Made by a program: the position numbers and the translations under genes | Shown here: one piece after another, positions 52,163-59,730 of the stretch | How the letters are laid out: each line of letters begins with the position of its first letter | Numbering within the stretch: position 1 is the stretch's first letter | The notes under the pieces: generated by a model | Told to the model about the DNA's origin: nothing | Databases searched by the model: none | What the model saw: only the letters and a program-made list of their open reading frames with translations | Origin: JAGXLC01 sp964585385 | GTDB lineage: Bacteria; Bacteroidota; Bacteroidia; Bacteroidales; UBA12077 | NCBI GenBank assembly: GCA_964585385.1 | Contig: CAZPDP010000010.1 | Coordinates: 1 to 64,000, forward strand | Length of the DNA stretch: 64,000 bases | Direction of reading: 5' to 3'

Positions 52163-52528
52163 ATGAAAAAATTAACAACATTATTCATAGCGTTTGTTCT
52201 TTTTGCCGGTTTAACAACTCAAAGTTTCTCCGCCAACGATAACAGCAAGAACGAATCAAGCGAAGCCATGACAGTCAGTCTGAAAGGAAAAGTTGTAGAT
52301 CAAAACACTGGCGAAGAACTAACAGGAGTTAAGATCGAAGTTGAAGGAGCAGAAAAGGAAACTTACACAGATTTCGAAGGAAACTTTAAATTTGCAAGCC
52401 TGAAACCTGGAAGCTACAAAATTGTTGCTTCTTATATTTCTTACAAAGAAGAGGTTCATGAAAATCTAAAACTAGAACTAAGTGATAAAAACCAAATCAC
52501 ATTGAAATTAAAGAGTCTGGAAGAATAG
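52163..52528 (+). CDS. Small secreted CarboxypepD_reg-like protein
   Basis: 121 residues. Signal peptide MKKLTTLFIAFVLFAGLTTQ ending near SFSA, then a single beta-sandwich domain (VSLKGKVVDQNTGEELTGVK, TYTDFEGNFKFASLKPGSYK, IVASYISYKEEV). Such domains normally precede TonB plugs; here it is free-standing. Role unknown. Confidence 0.82.
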   Translation: MKKLTTLFIAFVLFAGLTTQSFSANDNSKNESSEAMTVSLKGKVVDQNTGEELTGVKIEVEGAEKETYTDFEGNFKFASLKPGSYKIVASYISYKEEVHENLKLELSDKNQITLKLKSLEE

Positions 52529-52559
52529 ATTATAGACAGGGTAATAATTTGATTTTTAA

Positions 52560-52581
52560 GCCGGGAACACCCGGCTTTTTT
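52560..52581 (+). terminator. Rho-independent terminator
   Basis: GCCGGG-aaca-CCCGGC followed by a run of T. 32 bp past the small CarboxypepD_reg-like gene. The remaining gap to 52832 contains a degraded dispersed repeat at about 52721-52770 (CTCTGCGGTCCTCTGTGTAT). Confidence 0.85.
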
Positions 52582-52832
52582 ATTTTATGAGTTTTTGATT
52601 AAATTTCACGTTCGTATTATACAAAATGCGAGTTTGATATGATTGATGTTTCTTTATAATTAAAATATAATAAGAATGCACAGCAAAGTAAACCGGGTAA
52701 AGCTAAAGAACAATAAGGAGATTACTCTGCGGTCCTCTGTGTATTCTCTGTTGTCTCTGTGGTTATAAAATTTCAATTATTCAGTTTTAGATAAACTCAA
52801 ATGTATAAACACAGTCTTATAAAATATAAATT

Positions 52833-53519
52833 ATGACAAAAAGCGAATCTGTAAGACAAGCATTGAAAAAGCATTATCCAGATATTTTACCGGTTATTCA
52901 GATAGGAGCAAAACCGGAAGACATTGTGAATATGGATTTCACTGAACAAAACGAGGATTTTAAAAAGATTGACATATCTGATACAGACCAAATGAGCCAA
53001 TACATGGAATCGCTCCTTGAAGGCTACAAAAAGACTGGAATTGGAGGATATGGGGAAGATAGATATATTTACCGGCGTTCTTCTTTGTTTGATGGCGAGA
53101 AAGAACCGAGAAGCATCCACCTGGGAATTGATGTCTGGGTACCAGCCGGGACAAAAGTTTATACTCCTCTGGATGCCCGCGTACATAGTTTTAATTTCAA
53201 TGACAATTACGGAGATTATGGAGCAACCATTATCCTGGAACATGAACTTGATGGAATTAATTTTTATACATTGTACGGACATCTGAGCAAGTCTTCACTG
53301 GACGACAAGAATGAGGGAAAGAAAATTAAACAAAACGATGCCTTCGCAACCATTGGCAATGAAGAGGAAAATGGTCACTGGCCGCCGCACCTTCATTTTC
53401 AGCTCATCACCGATATGCTGAACAAAAAAGGAGACTTTTTCGGAGTAGCTCCTCCTTCAGAAAAAGAGTATTACCTGGATTTATGCCCGGACCCCGAATT
53501 GATTCTTAAGGTTGAGTGA
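52833..53519 (+). CDS. M23-fold (LytM-like) peptidase without signal peptide
   Basis: 228 residues. The zinc motif pair is present: RSIHLGIDVWVPAGTKVYTP (HxxxD) and NGHWPPHLHFQLI (HxH), with FYTLYGHLSKSSL between. No signal peptide or membrane helix is visible, so it is probably cytosolic, unlike cell-wall M23 endopeptidases. The N-terminal region (KKHYPDILPVIQIGAKPEDI) and phrases such as GDYGATIILEH recall the M23 domain found inside some aminotransferase/kinase fusion proteins. Confidence 0.82.
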   Translation: MTKSESVRQALKKHYPDILPVIQIGAKPEDIVNMDFTEQNEDFKKIDISDTDQMSQYMESLLEGYKKTGIGGYGEDRYIYRRSSLFDGEKEPRSIHLGIDVWVPAGTKVYTPLDARVHSFNFNDNYGDYGATIILEHELDGINFYTLYGHLSKSSLDDKNEGKKIKQNDAFATIGNEEENGHWPPHLHFQLITDMLNKKGDFFGVAPPSEKEYYLDLCPDPELILKVE

Positions 53520-53579
53520 TTTTTTATGAATACAATGTGAGTTTGAAATCATTGTTATCCGGAAAAGCCTAAACAAGAG

Positions 53580-53790
53580 TCCATAAGTGCGATTTGTTTA
53601 ACCACTAAGGGGTAAATAATATTTTGGGGTTCTATTTCTACAAAAAGTTAACTTCTGCGGAGTATTTTTCCGCGGAGCGGATAAAGTATTGTAGATTAAA
53701 TGTTTGTATATGCCTGATTTTCCCCGAAGGGGATAAACATTAATTCTACTTTTGAATAAATTCCACGCAAAGTTCTGCAAAGATCTTCGC
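53580..53790. repeat. Cluster of degraded dispersed intergenic repeats
   Basis: Phrases ACCACTAAGGGGTAAATAAT, TTTTCCCCGAAGGGGATAAA and TCCACGCAAAGTTCTGCAAA, with local inverted repeats such as CCCCGAAGGGG. These are the short CTCTGGG/CCCGAAGGG and CACGCAAAG types seen elsewhere in the window. No gene is seen between 53520 and 53876. Confidence 0.45.
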
Positions 53791-53814
53791 TAAGGTACTC
53801 AAGTTAAAATAACA

Positions 53815-53837
53815 AAGGAAGCCATTCGGGCTTCCTT
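53815..53837. terminator. Bidirectional terminator
   Basis: AAGGAAGCC (53815-53823) - attcg - GGCTTCCTT (53829-53837), extended by imperfect AAAATAAC / GTTACTT flanks that provide weak A/T tails on each side. It serves the MORN-repeat gene on the minus strand. Confidence 0.7.
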
Positions 53838-53876
53838 CGTTACTTGAGAGAATTAATTTATTGGATGATGATAAAT

Positions 53877-54356
53877 CTATTGGCCATCTACCTGGCCGTA
53901 TTTTCTTGTGGCAATTAAATCCCCATTTTCATCGTAATTATACCATGTACCTGCTTTTTTACCGGAATCGTAAGTCATTTTAAATCGCAAGATCCCGTTT
54001 TCGTCCCATATTTTCCATGTTCCATGTTTTTTCCCGTTTTTATAATGGGCAAGTGCAACTTTAACATTTTCCTTATTCCAGCTAATCCATTTGCCATGCA
54101 TTTTGCCGTCCTTGTAGGCACGTATTTCCTTTTTAGACCCATCCTTGTAGTAGAAATAGGATTTTCCATCCAGCAGACCATTGTTCAGGGAAATCTCAGA
54201 TTTTAACTGGCCATTGTCGTAGTGCTCTTTATAAACGCCTGTAAATGGTTCATTTTTTTCATCAACGTATTTCCCATCTTTTTTTGCCAGGCTTTGCGAA
54301 TTTACATTTGCAATTAAACAAAAAAACAGAATGATATATAGTATTATTTTTTTCAT
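53877..54356 (-). CDS. MORN-repeat (YwqK-type) secreted protein
   Basis: 159 residues. Signal peptide MKKIILYIILFFCLIANVNS. Five or so MORN-like units: FTGVYKEHYDNGQLKSEISL, NGLLDGKSYFYYKDGSKKEI, YKDGKMHGKWISWNKENVKV, YKNGKKHGTWKIWDENGILR and YDSGKKAGTWYNYDENGDLI. Often annotated as toxin-antitoxin system YwqK family antitoxin, but without a toxin neighbour this is only a domain label. Confidence 0.82.
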   Translation of the reverse strand: MKKIILYIILFFCLIANVNSQSLAKKDGKYVDEKNEPFTGVYKEHYDNGQLKSEISLNNGLLDGKSYFYYKDGSKKEIRAYKDGKMHGKWISWNKENVKVALAHYKNGKKHGTWKIWDENGILRFKMTYDSGKKAGTWYNYDENGDLIATRKYGQVDGQ

Positions 54357-54495
54357 ATTTTTTTTTAATTTACTGAATATTTAAATATTAGCTAATATAC
54401 GGATTAATATCCTTTTCGTTACACCTTCAAGTCAACTACTACTTTTTTAAAAAAAGCAGTAATTTTTTCCCGTTTTACATATTGGAGAAAAATTT

Positions 54496-57402
54496 TCAAA
54501 ACTTATAACTAAATCCCAGGCTGAAAGTACGACCCGGATTGATGTACTCATAGGTTTCCTTTACTTCAGGATATGATTTATAATAACTAAACTTTGTATC
54601 GTTTAACATATTCGACACTTTAAATTCAAGGGTTGCTTTTTGTTCTTTACCTATTTTCTTATTGAAACTAAAATTTAAACTGTGAAACGAATCGGTATAT
54701 ATATCCGGGAATAATCCGCTACCTACTACTAATAACGTAGGCCCCTTAACATTGTAAAACAATCCTGTATTGATGCCATATTCTCTACTATTGTAATTGA
54801 TACCGGCATTGACCACGTAGGGTGCCTGCCCGGCCATTTGCCTGGTATTTTCGATGGTTTGACCGGTTTTTTTATATTTTTTTCTCGATTTCAACTCTGT
54901 CTCCGTCATGTCAATTTGCGATTCTACAAAAGTTAGGTTTCCATTCACTGAGAATGGTTTCAGGGAAGGAGATACAAAATTCAGACTTTTGCTAAATTCA
55001 AATTCAAATCCGTAAAGCATTCCATCGCCTACATTTCTTGTTTGATACTCAGTGCTGGTTTGCTGCTCGGGAATGCGAACCAGTTCAATTGGTTTATCAA
55101 AAGTCTTATAAAAGATACTGGTCGAAATATGTTGACCTCCACCAAAAAAATGTTCCCACCTCATATCAAGATTGTTTATACGGGTTTCAACTAATTTTCC
55201 ATTCCAATCGGGATATTCAAAAAGACTTCCGTTATAGATACGGTCACTGATAGGATCAAGAATTTGAGCGTAAGACATCTCTTTAAACGACGGACGGGCA
55301 ATGGTTCTGGAATAAGATGCCCTTAGATTCTGTTCTTCTGCCACCTCCCAGATCAAATTCACGGCAGGGAACAAGTCTAATGATTCCAATACCACCTCAT
55401 TTTCAAGATTATTTCCATTTGCAATATCTCCATTCGCGTAACTTATGTCACGACCTGTATGTCGTTGCACATAGTATTCCATTCTTAATCCAAGGGTGGT
55501 TTTTAAGTCAGTTAGCAGGTATAATTCATTAGAGATGTATAAAGCTGTATTATGTACATTGGAATTATACTCATTGGAATTTGGTTCATTAAAATCGGTT
55601 TGGTATGCTATCATATAAGGCATATTGGGATAGAAATTTTCCGGTTCCAGTATAAGTGAGGGATCTGCTTCCGGGAAAGATCGACCGGGGCCATAAAATT
55701 TCACAGTGTATGAAAGCATTTCATAATCACGGTTTTTATAAGTATGAGCCAATCCAAATTTTAATTTGGCATCGCGATCTTTAAATTGGTAAGATTTGGT
55801 TACATCCATTTTTCCGGTAGCATTTAATTCATTTAACTCCCTCCACCTTCTTGAAGGAAATCCTCCCGAACCGGCATTAAATTCAGGGTCTTTATTCTCA
55901 TTGATTTCAAAAGTTGTTTTTCTGATATCCGGATCATACAGATTGGAAAAAGTAGGCGATATTCTCCAGTCAATATTCCAGTCGGTATCATCAAACACAT
56001 GTTTACCATTTAGTAATACATTGGTAAATGATCTCTGATGGTATTCCAGCACATGAGATAAACCTGTATATCCGGATTGACCTGTTGATGCTCCGTTATC
56101 GTCGACATCAAAAATGCCGGCACGGCTTTGGCCATTTTGCAGGTGCATAAAGGTCAGCCGGTATTTATTAAGTTTATTTTTATAGGCTAATCCGCCAAGC
56201 AGGCCAACCAAAACATTTTCTTCGCCAAGATTCCCATTTTGAACAGTTGCATATTGCATGTCATAAACATCAGGGTCAAGACGGTTTTGGTACTCCCCAT
56301 ATTGAACGTTATCAAAGTATTTGTAATCTTTTTTATAGGATGCTGAAAAAATGTATCCGAGCTTTGGTGTTTCTGATGCGTTTTCATTGTTTTTATCCAT
56401 ATCTTTTTGATTTCCCAGAGAAAGGCTAAAGCTAAAATCGGTAAAACTGTTTTGTTGCCTTGCTCCCAATTGGGGGTCAAAACTACCGACAAAATCGGTA
56501 ACCTCTTCCTGCGAGTGGCCGCTGATAGGTGATGGAATATTAGATTGACGCGCATCAGAAGGCAAAGCTCTTGTACCATCGTCAAAACCCAAAAAATCGG
56601 TAGAACCACCGTCGTATGTAGGATAATCAGAATTAAAGTGCATATCAGGATTGAAGGAGGTTCCTAATGAAACATTGAATATTTTCCGCTCGGGAAAATC
56701 TTTGATTTCGATGTTCATAAGACCTCCGGTAAAGTCTGCAGGTAAGTCTGCAGTAAAATTTTTACTGATCATCATGTTATTAATAAGATTGGTGGGAATA
56801 ATGTCTAACTGGAGTGTATTTTTATCCGGATCCAGTCCGGGTACATCAACATTATTCAGGGTCGTTTTTGAATACCTGTCGCCCAGCCCTCTCACATATA
56901 TATATTTACCACCTTCAACAGTAACACCAACGACACGTTTGGCGGCTTCCACTGCAGTACCATCGCCTATCAAATCCATTTTGACGCCGGAAATTCCATC
57001 CAGCATAGTAGTTGAACGTCTTTTTAATTTTTGAATTGCGGCTTCATTGTCTCTTACATAAGAGGCTGTAACAACAACTCCTTTAATTTCAATGTTTGTT
57101 TCTTTTAAGCTTAGATTATTCAAAATGGTGACTTCGTTTTCTTTAACATTTACGCCTTCAATGGTTAAAGTTTGGTATGATATAAAGGAGAGTTCCAAAT
57201 CATGGACACCAGGCTCAACTTCCAATGTAAATTTCCCATCCAGGTCGGTTATAGTTCCGGTGTAAGCATCTTTTAGCATTACAGTTACACCAACCAACGA
57301 TTCTCCTGTTTTATTATCAAAAACTGTTCCTCTAATGGTTCCTTTTTGGGCATAAGTTAAGGAAGAGAAGAGTATAATAAAAACAATTACTAAGTATTTC
57401 AT
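54496..57402 (-). CDS. TonB-dependent receptor, probable phosphate-regulated locus
   Basis: 968 residues. Signal peptide MKYLVIVFIILFSSLTYA, CarboxypepD_reg-like domain (IRGTVFDNKTGESLVGVTVM), plug (LKRRSTTMLDGISGVKMDLI, YIYVRGLGDRYSKTTLNNVD, then PGLDPDKNTLQLDIIPTNLI) and a large beta-barrel ending GRTFSLGFSYKF. The plug phrase RGLGDRYSxTTLNxxxxPxxxP is shared by a TonB subfamily whose genes commonly neighbour a beta-helix lipoprotein, as here. Located beside a PhoB-like regulator and a PiT transporter. Confidence 0.9.
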   Translation of the reverse strand: MKYLVIVFIILFSSLTYAQKGTIRGTVFDNKTGESLVGVTVMLKDAYTGTITDLDGKFTLEVEPGVHDLELSFISYQTLTIEGVNVKENEVTILNNLSLKETNIEIKGVVVTASYVRDNEAAIQKLKRRSTTMLDGISGVKMDLIGDGTAVEAAKRVVGVTVEGGKYIYVRGLGDRYSKTTLNNVDVPGLDPDKNTLQLDIIPTNLINNMMISKNFTADLPADFTGGLMNIEIKDFPERKIFNVSLGTSFNPDMHFNSDYPTYDGGSTDFLGFDDGTRALPSDARQSNIPSPISGHSQEEVTDFVGSFDPQLGARQQNSFTDFSFSLSLGNQKDMDKNNENASETPKLGYIFSASYKKDYKYFDNVQYGEYQNRLDPDVYDMQYATVQNGNLGEENVLVGLLGGLAYKNKLNKYRLTFMHLQNGQSRAGIFDVDDNGASTGQSGYTGLSHVLEYHQRSFTNVLLNGKHVFDDTDWNIDWRISPTFSNLYDPDIRKTTFEINENKDPEFNAGSGGFPSRRWRELNELNATGKMDVTKSYQFKDRDAKLKFGLAHTYKNRDYEMLSYTVKFYGPGRSFPEADPSLILEPENFYPNMPYMIAYQTDFNEPNSNEYNSNVHNTALYISNELYLLTDLKTTLGLRMEYYVQRHTGRDISYANGDIANGNNLENEVVLESLDLFPAVNLIWEVAEEQNLRASYSRTIARPSFKEMSYAQILDPISDRIYNGSLFEYPDWNGKLVETRINNLDMRWEHFFGGGQHISTSIFYKTFDKPIELVRIPEQQTSTEYQTRNVGDGMLYGFEFEFSKSLNFVSPSLKPFSVNGNLTFVESQIDMTETELKSRKKYKKTGQTIENTRQMAGQAPYVVNAGINYNSREYGINTGLFYNVKGPTLLVVGSGLFPDIYTDSFHSLNFSFNKKIGKEQKATLEFKVSNMLNDTKFSYYKSYPEVKETYEYINPGRTFSLGFSYKF

Positions 57403-57440
57403 AACTATTATTCGTATGTTTTAGTTATCTAAACAATTTA

Positions 57441-57473
57441 TCAGACTTGCAAACCACCTGTTTGCAAGTCTGA
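57441..57473. terminator. Intercistronic hairpin, 13-bp perfect stem
   Basis: TCAGACTTGCAAA (57441-57453) - ccacctg - TTTGCAAGTCTGA (57461-57473) between the lipoprotein gene and the downstream TonB receptor gene. No long T-run follows on the minus strand (TAAATTGTTT), so partial termination or mRNA end protection is possible. Confidence 0.6.
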
Positions 57474-57509
57474 TTCAGAATATTATTTAGATTACGATCC
57501 TTTTTAAAA

Positions 57510-58739
57510 TTATAATGAAGGGACTACACCAGCACTTGCCGCCCATGTCCATTCAAAAACCGAAAGATCAATTGCGCCAGCATTAGCAGGAGCACTACCG
57601 GCACTAACACCATCAGGTACATTACCGTCTACAACATAATTGGCCAGGCTATCTGCAGGTACATCCAAAACAACATTCTGGAACACCACATTACCTATAT
57701 CATGTGTAACGCGGTTTATAATCTGACCTTCATTAATTTCGGTAATAAATATATTATCGAAGTTAACGCCTGTATTATCATCGGTATTAATAAGGTCTGA
57801 TGATGCAATATCATCACTATTGGCTACAGCATAACCATTTTTAATTGTGTAAGGGTCAAACCCACCGGTTTCACCTTCTGTACCTTCAGGTCCGTCCAAT
57901 TCAAACAGGTGGCCACCAGAAGTAATAATAAGAAAGTTGTCTAGTGTTCCAGTCCACATTTGGTCAGCATCGATGGCATCATCGTAACAATTCCATGTCA
58001 AAACATTTTTTACATTTACTGTTCCTCCGAACCACTCGACACCATCGTCCTGGTTAGATACGATTTCTATATTTTCAACCACTGTTCCTGTACCGACACC
58101 ACCAAGTGAAAGTCCGTTGATTTCATTACCTTCACCAATGTTGGCACCTCCGTGACGAATTGAGATGTACTTGATTACACCTGAATTATCCGCAGGATCA
58201 TCTCCTCCGTATAATCCGTTGGCATCGGAGGTAGGAATACCTTCAATCTGTACTTCGCTGGCAGAGGCTGAGATTGGTGCTTTACCCAGCACAATAACTC
58301 CACCCCATAGTCCATCCATGGTTGGTAACAAGTTCGGGCTTGCAAAATTTCCTGCAGCAACATCCTCCGGTGTAATTTCATCAGCTACAGATGTAAAAAT
58401 AATAGGTGCATCGGCAGTACCTTCTGCCATTAGTTTTCCTCCTCTGGCAATTAATAGTGCTGTTGCACTGGCTCCGGTTCCTGCTTCGCCTTTAATAATA
58501 GTACCCGGTTCAATAGTCAATGTAGCTCCGTCTTCAACAGTAATACGCCCGCCAAGCTGATATACCTTATCACTTGTCCAGGTTTTGTCACTTGTAATGT
58601 TTTCAGAAACAATAACATTGCCTGTGTCATTGTTATCTCCGTTAATGTTGTCATCTTCTTCTTCACATGATGTGAATCCGATCATTAAGGCAAGTAAAAG
58701 CGCCGTTGTAATTCTTAAATAATTCTTCATTTTTTTCAT
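57510..58739 (-). CDS. Surface lipoprotein with right-handed beta-helix, TonB-receptor partner
   Basis: Start at ATG 58739 (MKKMKNYLRI...); a second ATG at 58730 is equally possible, and the TTG at 58760 is not needed. Lipoprotein signal ending IGFTSCEEEDDN (lipobox Cys, followed by acidic residues as in surface-exported lipoproteins). The body has beta-helix phrases: LGGRITVEDGATLTIEPGTI, ADAPIIFTSVADE, KYISIRHGGANIGEGNEING, LSLGGVGTGTVVENIEIVSN, DGVEWFGGTVNVKN. About 409 residues. First of a two-gene unit with the TonB receptor, divergent from the PhoB-like gene. Confidence 0.85.
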   Translation of the reverse strand: MKKMKNYLRITTALLLALMIGFTSCEEEDDNINGDNNDTGNVIVSENITSDKTWTSDKVYQLGGRITVEDGATLTIEPGTIIKGEAGTGASATALLIARGGKLMAEGTADAPIIFTSVADEITPEDVAAGNFASPNLLPTMDGLWGGVIVLGKAPISASASEVQIEGIPTSDANGLYGGDDPADNSGVIKYISIRHGGANIGEGNEINGLSLGGVGTGTVVENIEIVSNQDDGVEWFGGTVNVKNVLTWNCYDDAIDADQMWTGTLDNFLIITSGGHLFELDGPEGTEGETGGFDPYTIKNGYAVANSDDIASSDLINTDDNTGVNFDNIFITEINEGQIINRVTHDIGNVVFQNVVLDVPADSLANYVVDGNVPDGVSAGSAPANAGAIDLSVFEWTWAASAGVVPSL

Positions 58740-58814
58740 TTTTTGGGTTTTAAAATTCAAAACTTTACATCAGCAAAGAAAGGGTATGTTTTTGGTAAAG
58801 CTATTACGAGATAT

Positions 58815-58880
58815 TTAACCTTCCATTAATTAATTCTTAATTGGAAAGAGTTAATTAATATTCATTTAATATCCTCTTAA
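58815..58880. promoter_or_regulatory. Phased TTAA repeats, possible Pho-box-like operator
   Basis: In the divergent 58740-58948 region, TTAA occurs at 58815, 58826 and 58837 and again at 58855, 58866 and 58877, i.e. two triplets each with exact 11-bp spacing, the same period as the direct repeats bound by PhoB in proteobacteria. Units 58855 and 58866 read TTAATATTCAT and TTAATATCCTC. The region is very AT-rich, so chance is possible. Confidence 0.4.
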
Positions 58881-58948
58881 GAATAATTTATTAAACATTT
58901 AATAAAAATTTCCGTACTTTGTAAGTAGTTGAAATTAAAATCATATCA

Positions 58949-59647
58949 ATGGAAACTTCACAATACAAGATTCTTCTCGTCGATGATGAACCTGATGTAT
59001 TAGAATTTATTGAATACAATCTTAAAAAAGAGGGTTATAAGGTTTATTCGACGCAAAATGGTACTGATGCCATTAAAAAAGCCAGGGAAATTCAACCTCA
59101 CTTAATCCTTTTGGATGTTATGATGCCTGAAATGGATGGAGTGGAAACGTGTGAGGAGATGAGAAAAGATAGTGGATTACAGGAAACAATTGTTGCTTTT
59201 CTTACAGCAAGAGGCGAGGATTATTCGCAAATTGCAGGATTTGAAGCTGGAGGCGATGATTACATAACCAAACCCATTAAACCCAAAGTCCTTTTAAGCA
59301 GGATAAAAGCATTACTGAAAAGATACCGCGATAAGTCGAAAGAAAAGAAAGAGGATACTTCAAATATTATAGAAACTAGTGATTTAAAGATTGATAAAGA
59401 GAGGTATTTAGTGAATAAGGGTAAGAAAGAGCTGGTATTACCAAAGAAAGAGTTTGAATTGCTTCTGCTTCTCATTTCAAAACCAGACAAAGTATTTACC
59501 AGGGATGAAATTTTTTATTCAGTTTGGGGAGATAATGTAATAGTTGGTGACAGAACGATTGATGTACATATTAGAAAATTAAGAGAGAAGATAGGAGAAA
59601 AGCATATTAAAACAATAAAAGGTGTTGGCTATAAATATGTTGATTGA
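58949..59647 (+). CDS. OmpR/PhoB-family response regulator
   Basis: 232 residues. Receiver domain with Asp13/Asp14-type acid pocket (LLVDDEPD), phospho-acceptor Asp56 (LILLDVMMPEMDG), Thr in FLTARGE and Lys in YITKPIKPKVLL; then a winged-helix effector domain with LLLLISKPDKVFTRDEIFYS and the recognition helix VGDRTIDVHIRKLREKIGEK. No histidine kinase gene is adjacent. Position between phosphate-type genes suggests PhoB function. Confidence 0.9.
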   Translation: METSQYKILLVDDEPDVLEFIEYNLKKEGYKVYSTQNGTDAIKKAREIQPHLILLDVMMPEMDGVETCEEMRKDSGLQETIVAFLTARGEDYSQIAGFEAGGDDYITKPIKPKVLLSRIKALLKRYRDKSKEKKEDTSNIIETSDLKIDKERYLVNKGKKELVLPKKEFELLLLLISKPDKVFTRDEIFYSVWGDNVIVGDRTIDVHIRKLREKIGEKHIKTIKGVGYKYVD

Positions 59648-59670
59648 TTTATAAAGTATTTACGGAATAA

Positions 59671-59704
59671 AAAGGGAGGGCTGAAATCATTCAGTCCTCT
59701 TTTT
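59671..59704. terminator. Convergent bidirectional terminator
   Basis: AAAGGGAGGGCTGAA (59671-59685) - atca - TTCAGTCCTCTTTTT (59690-59704), with A-run and T-run tails on the two sides. Serves both the response regulator and the PiT transporter, which end head to head. Confidence 0.8.
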
Positions 59705-59730
59705 GCTGATTATAGCCTTTTTTGATTCTG

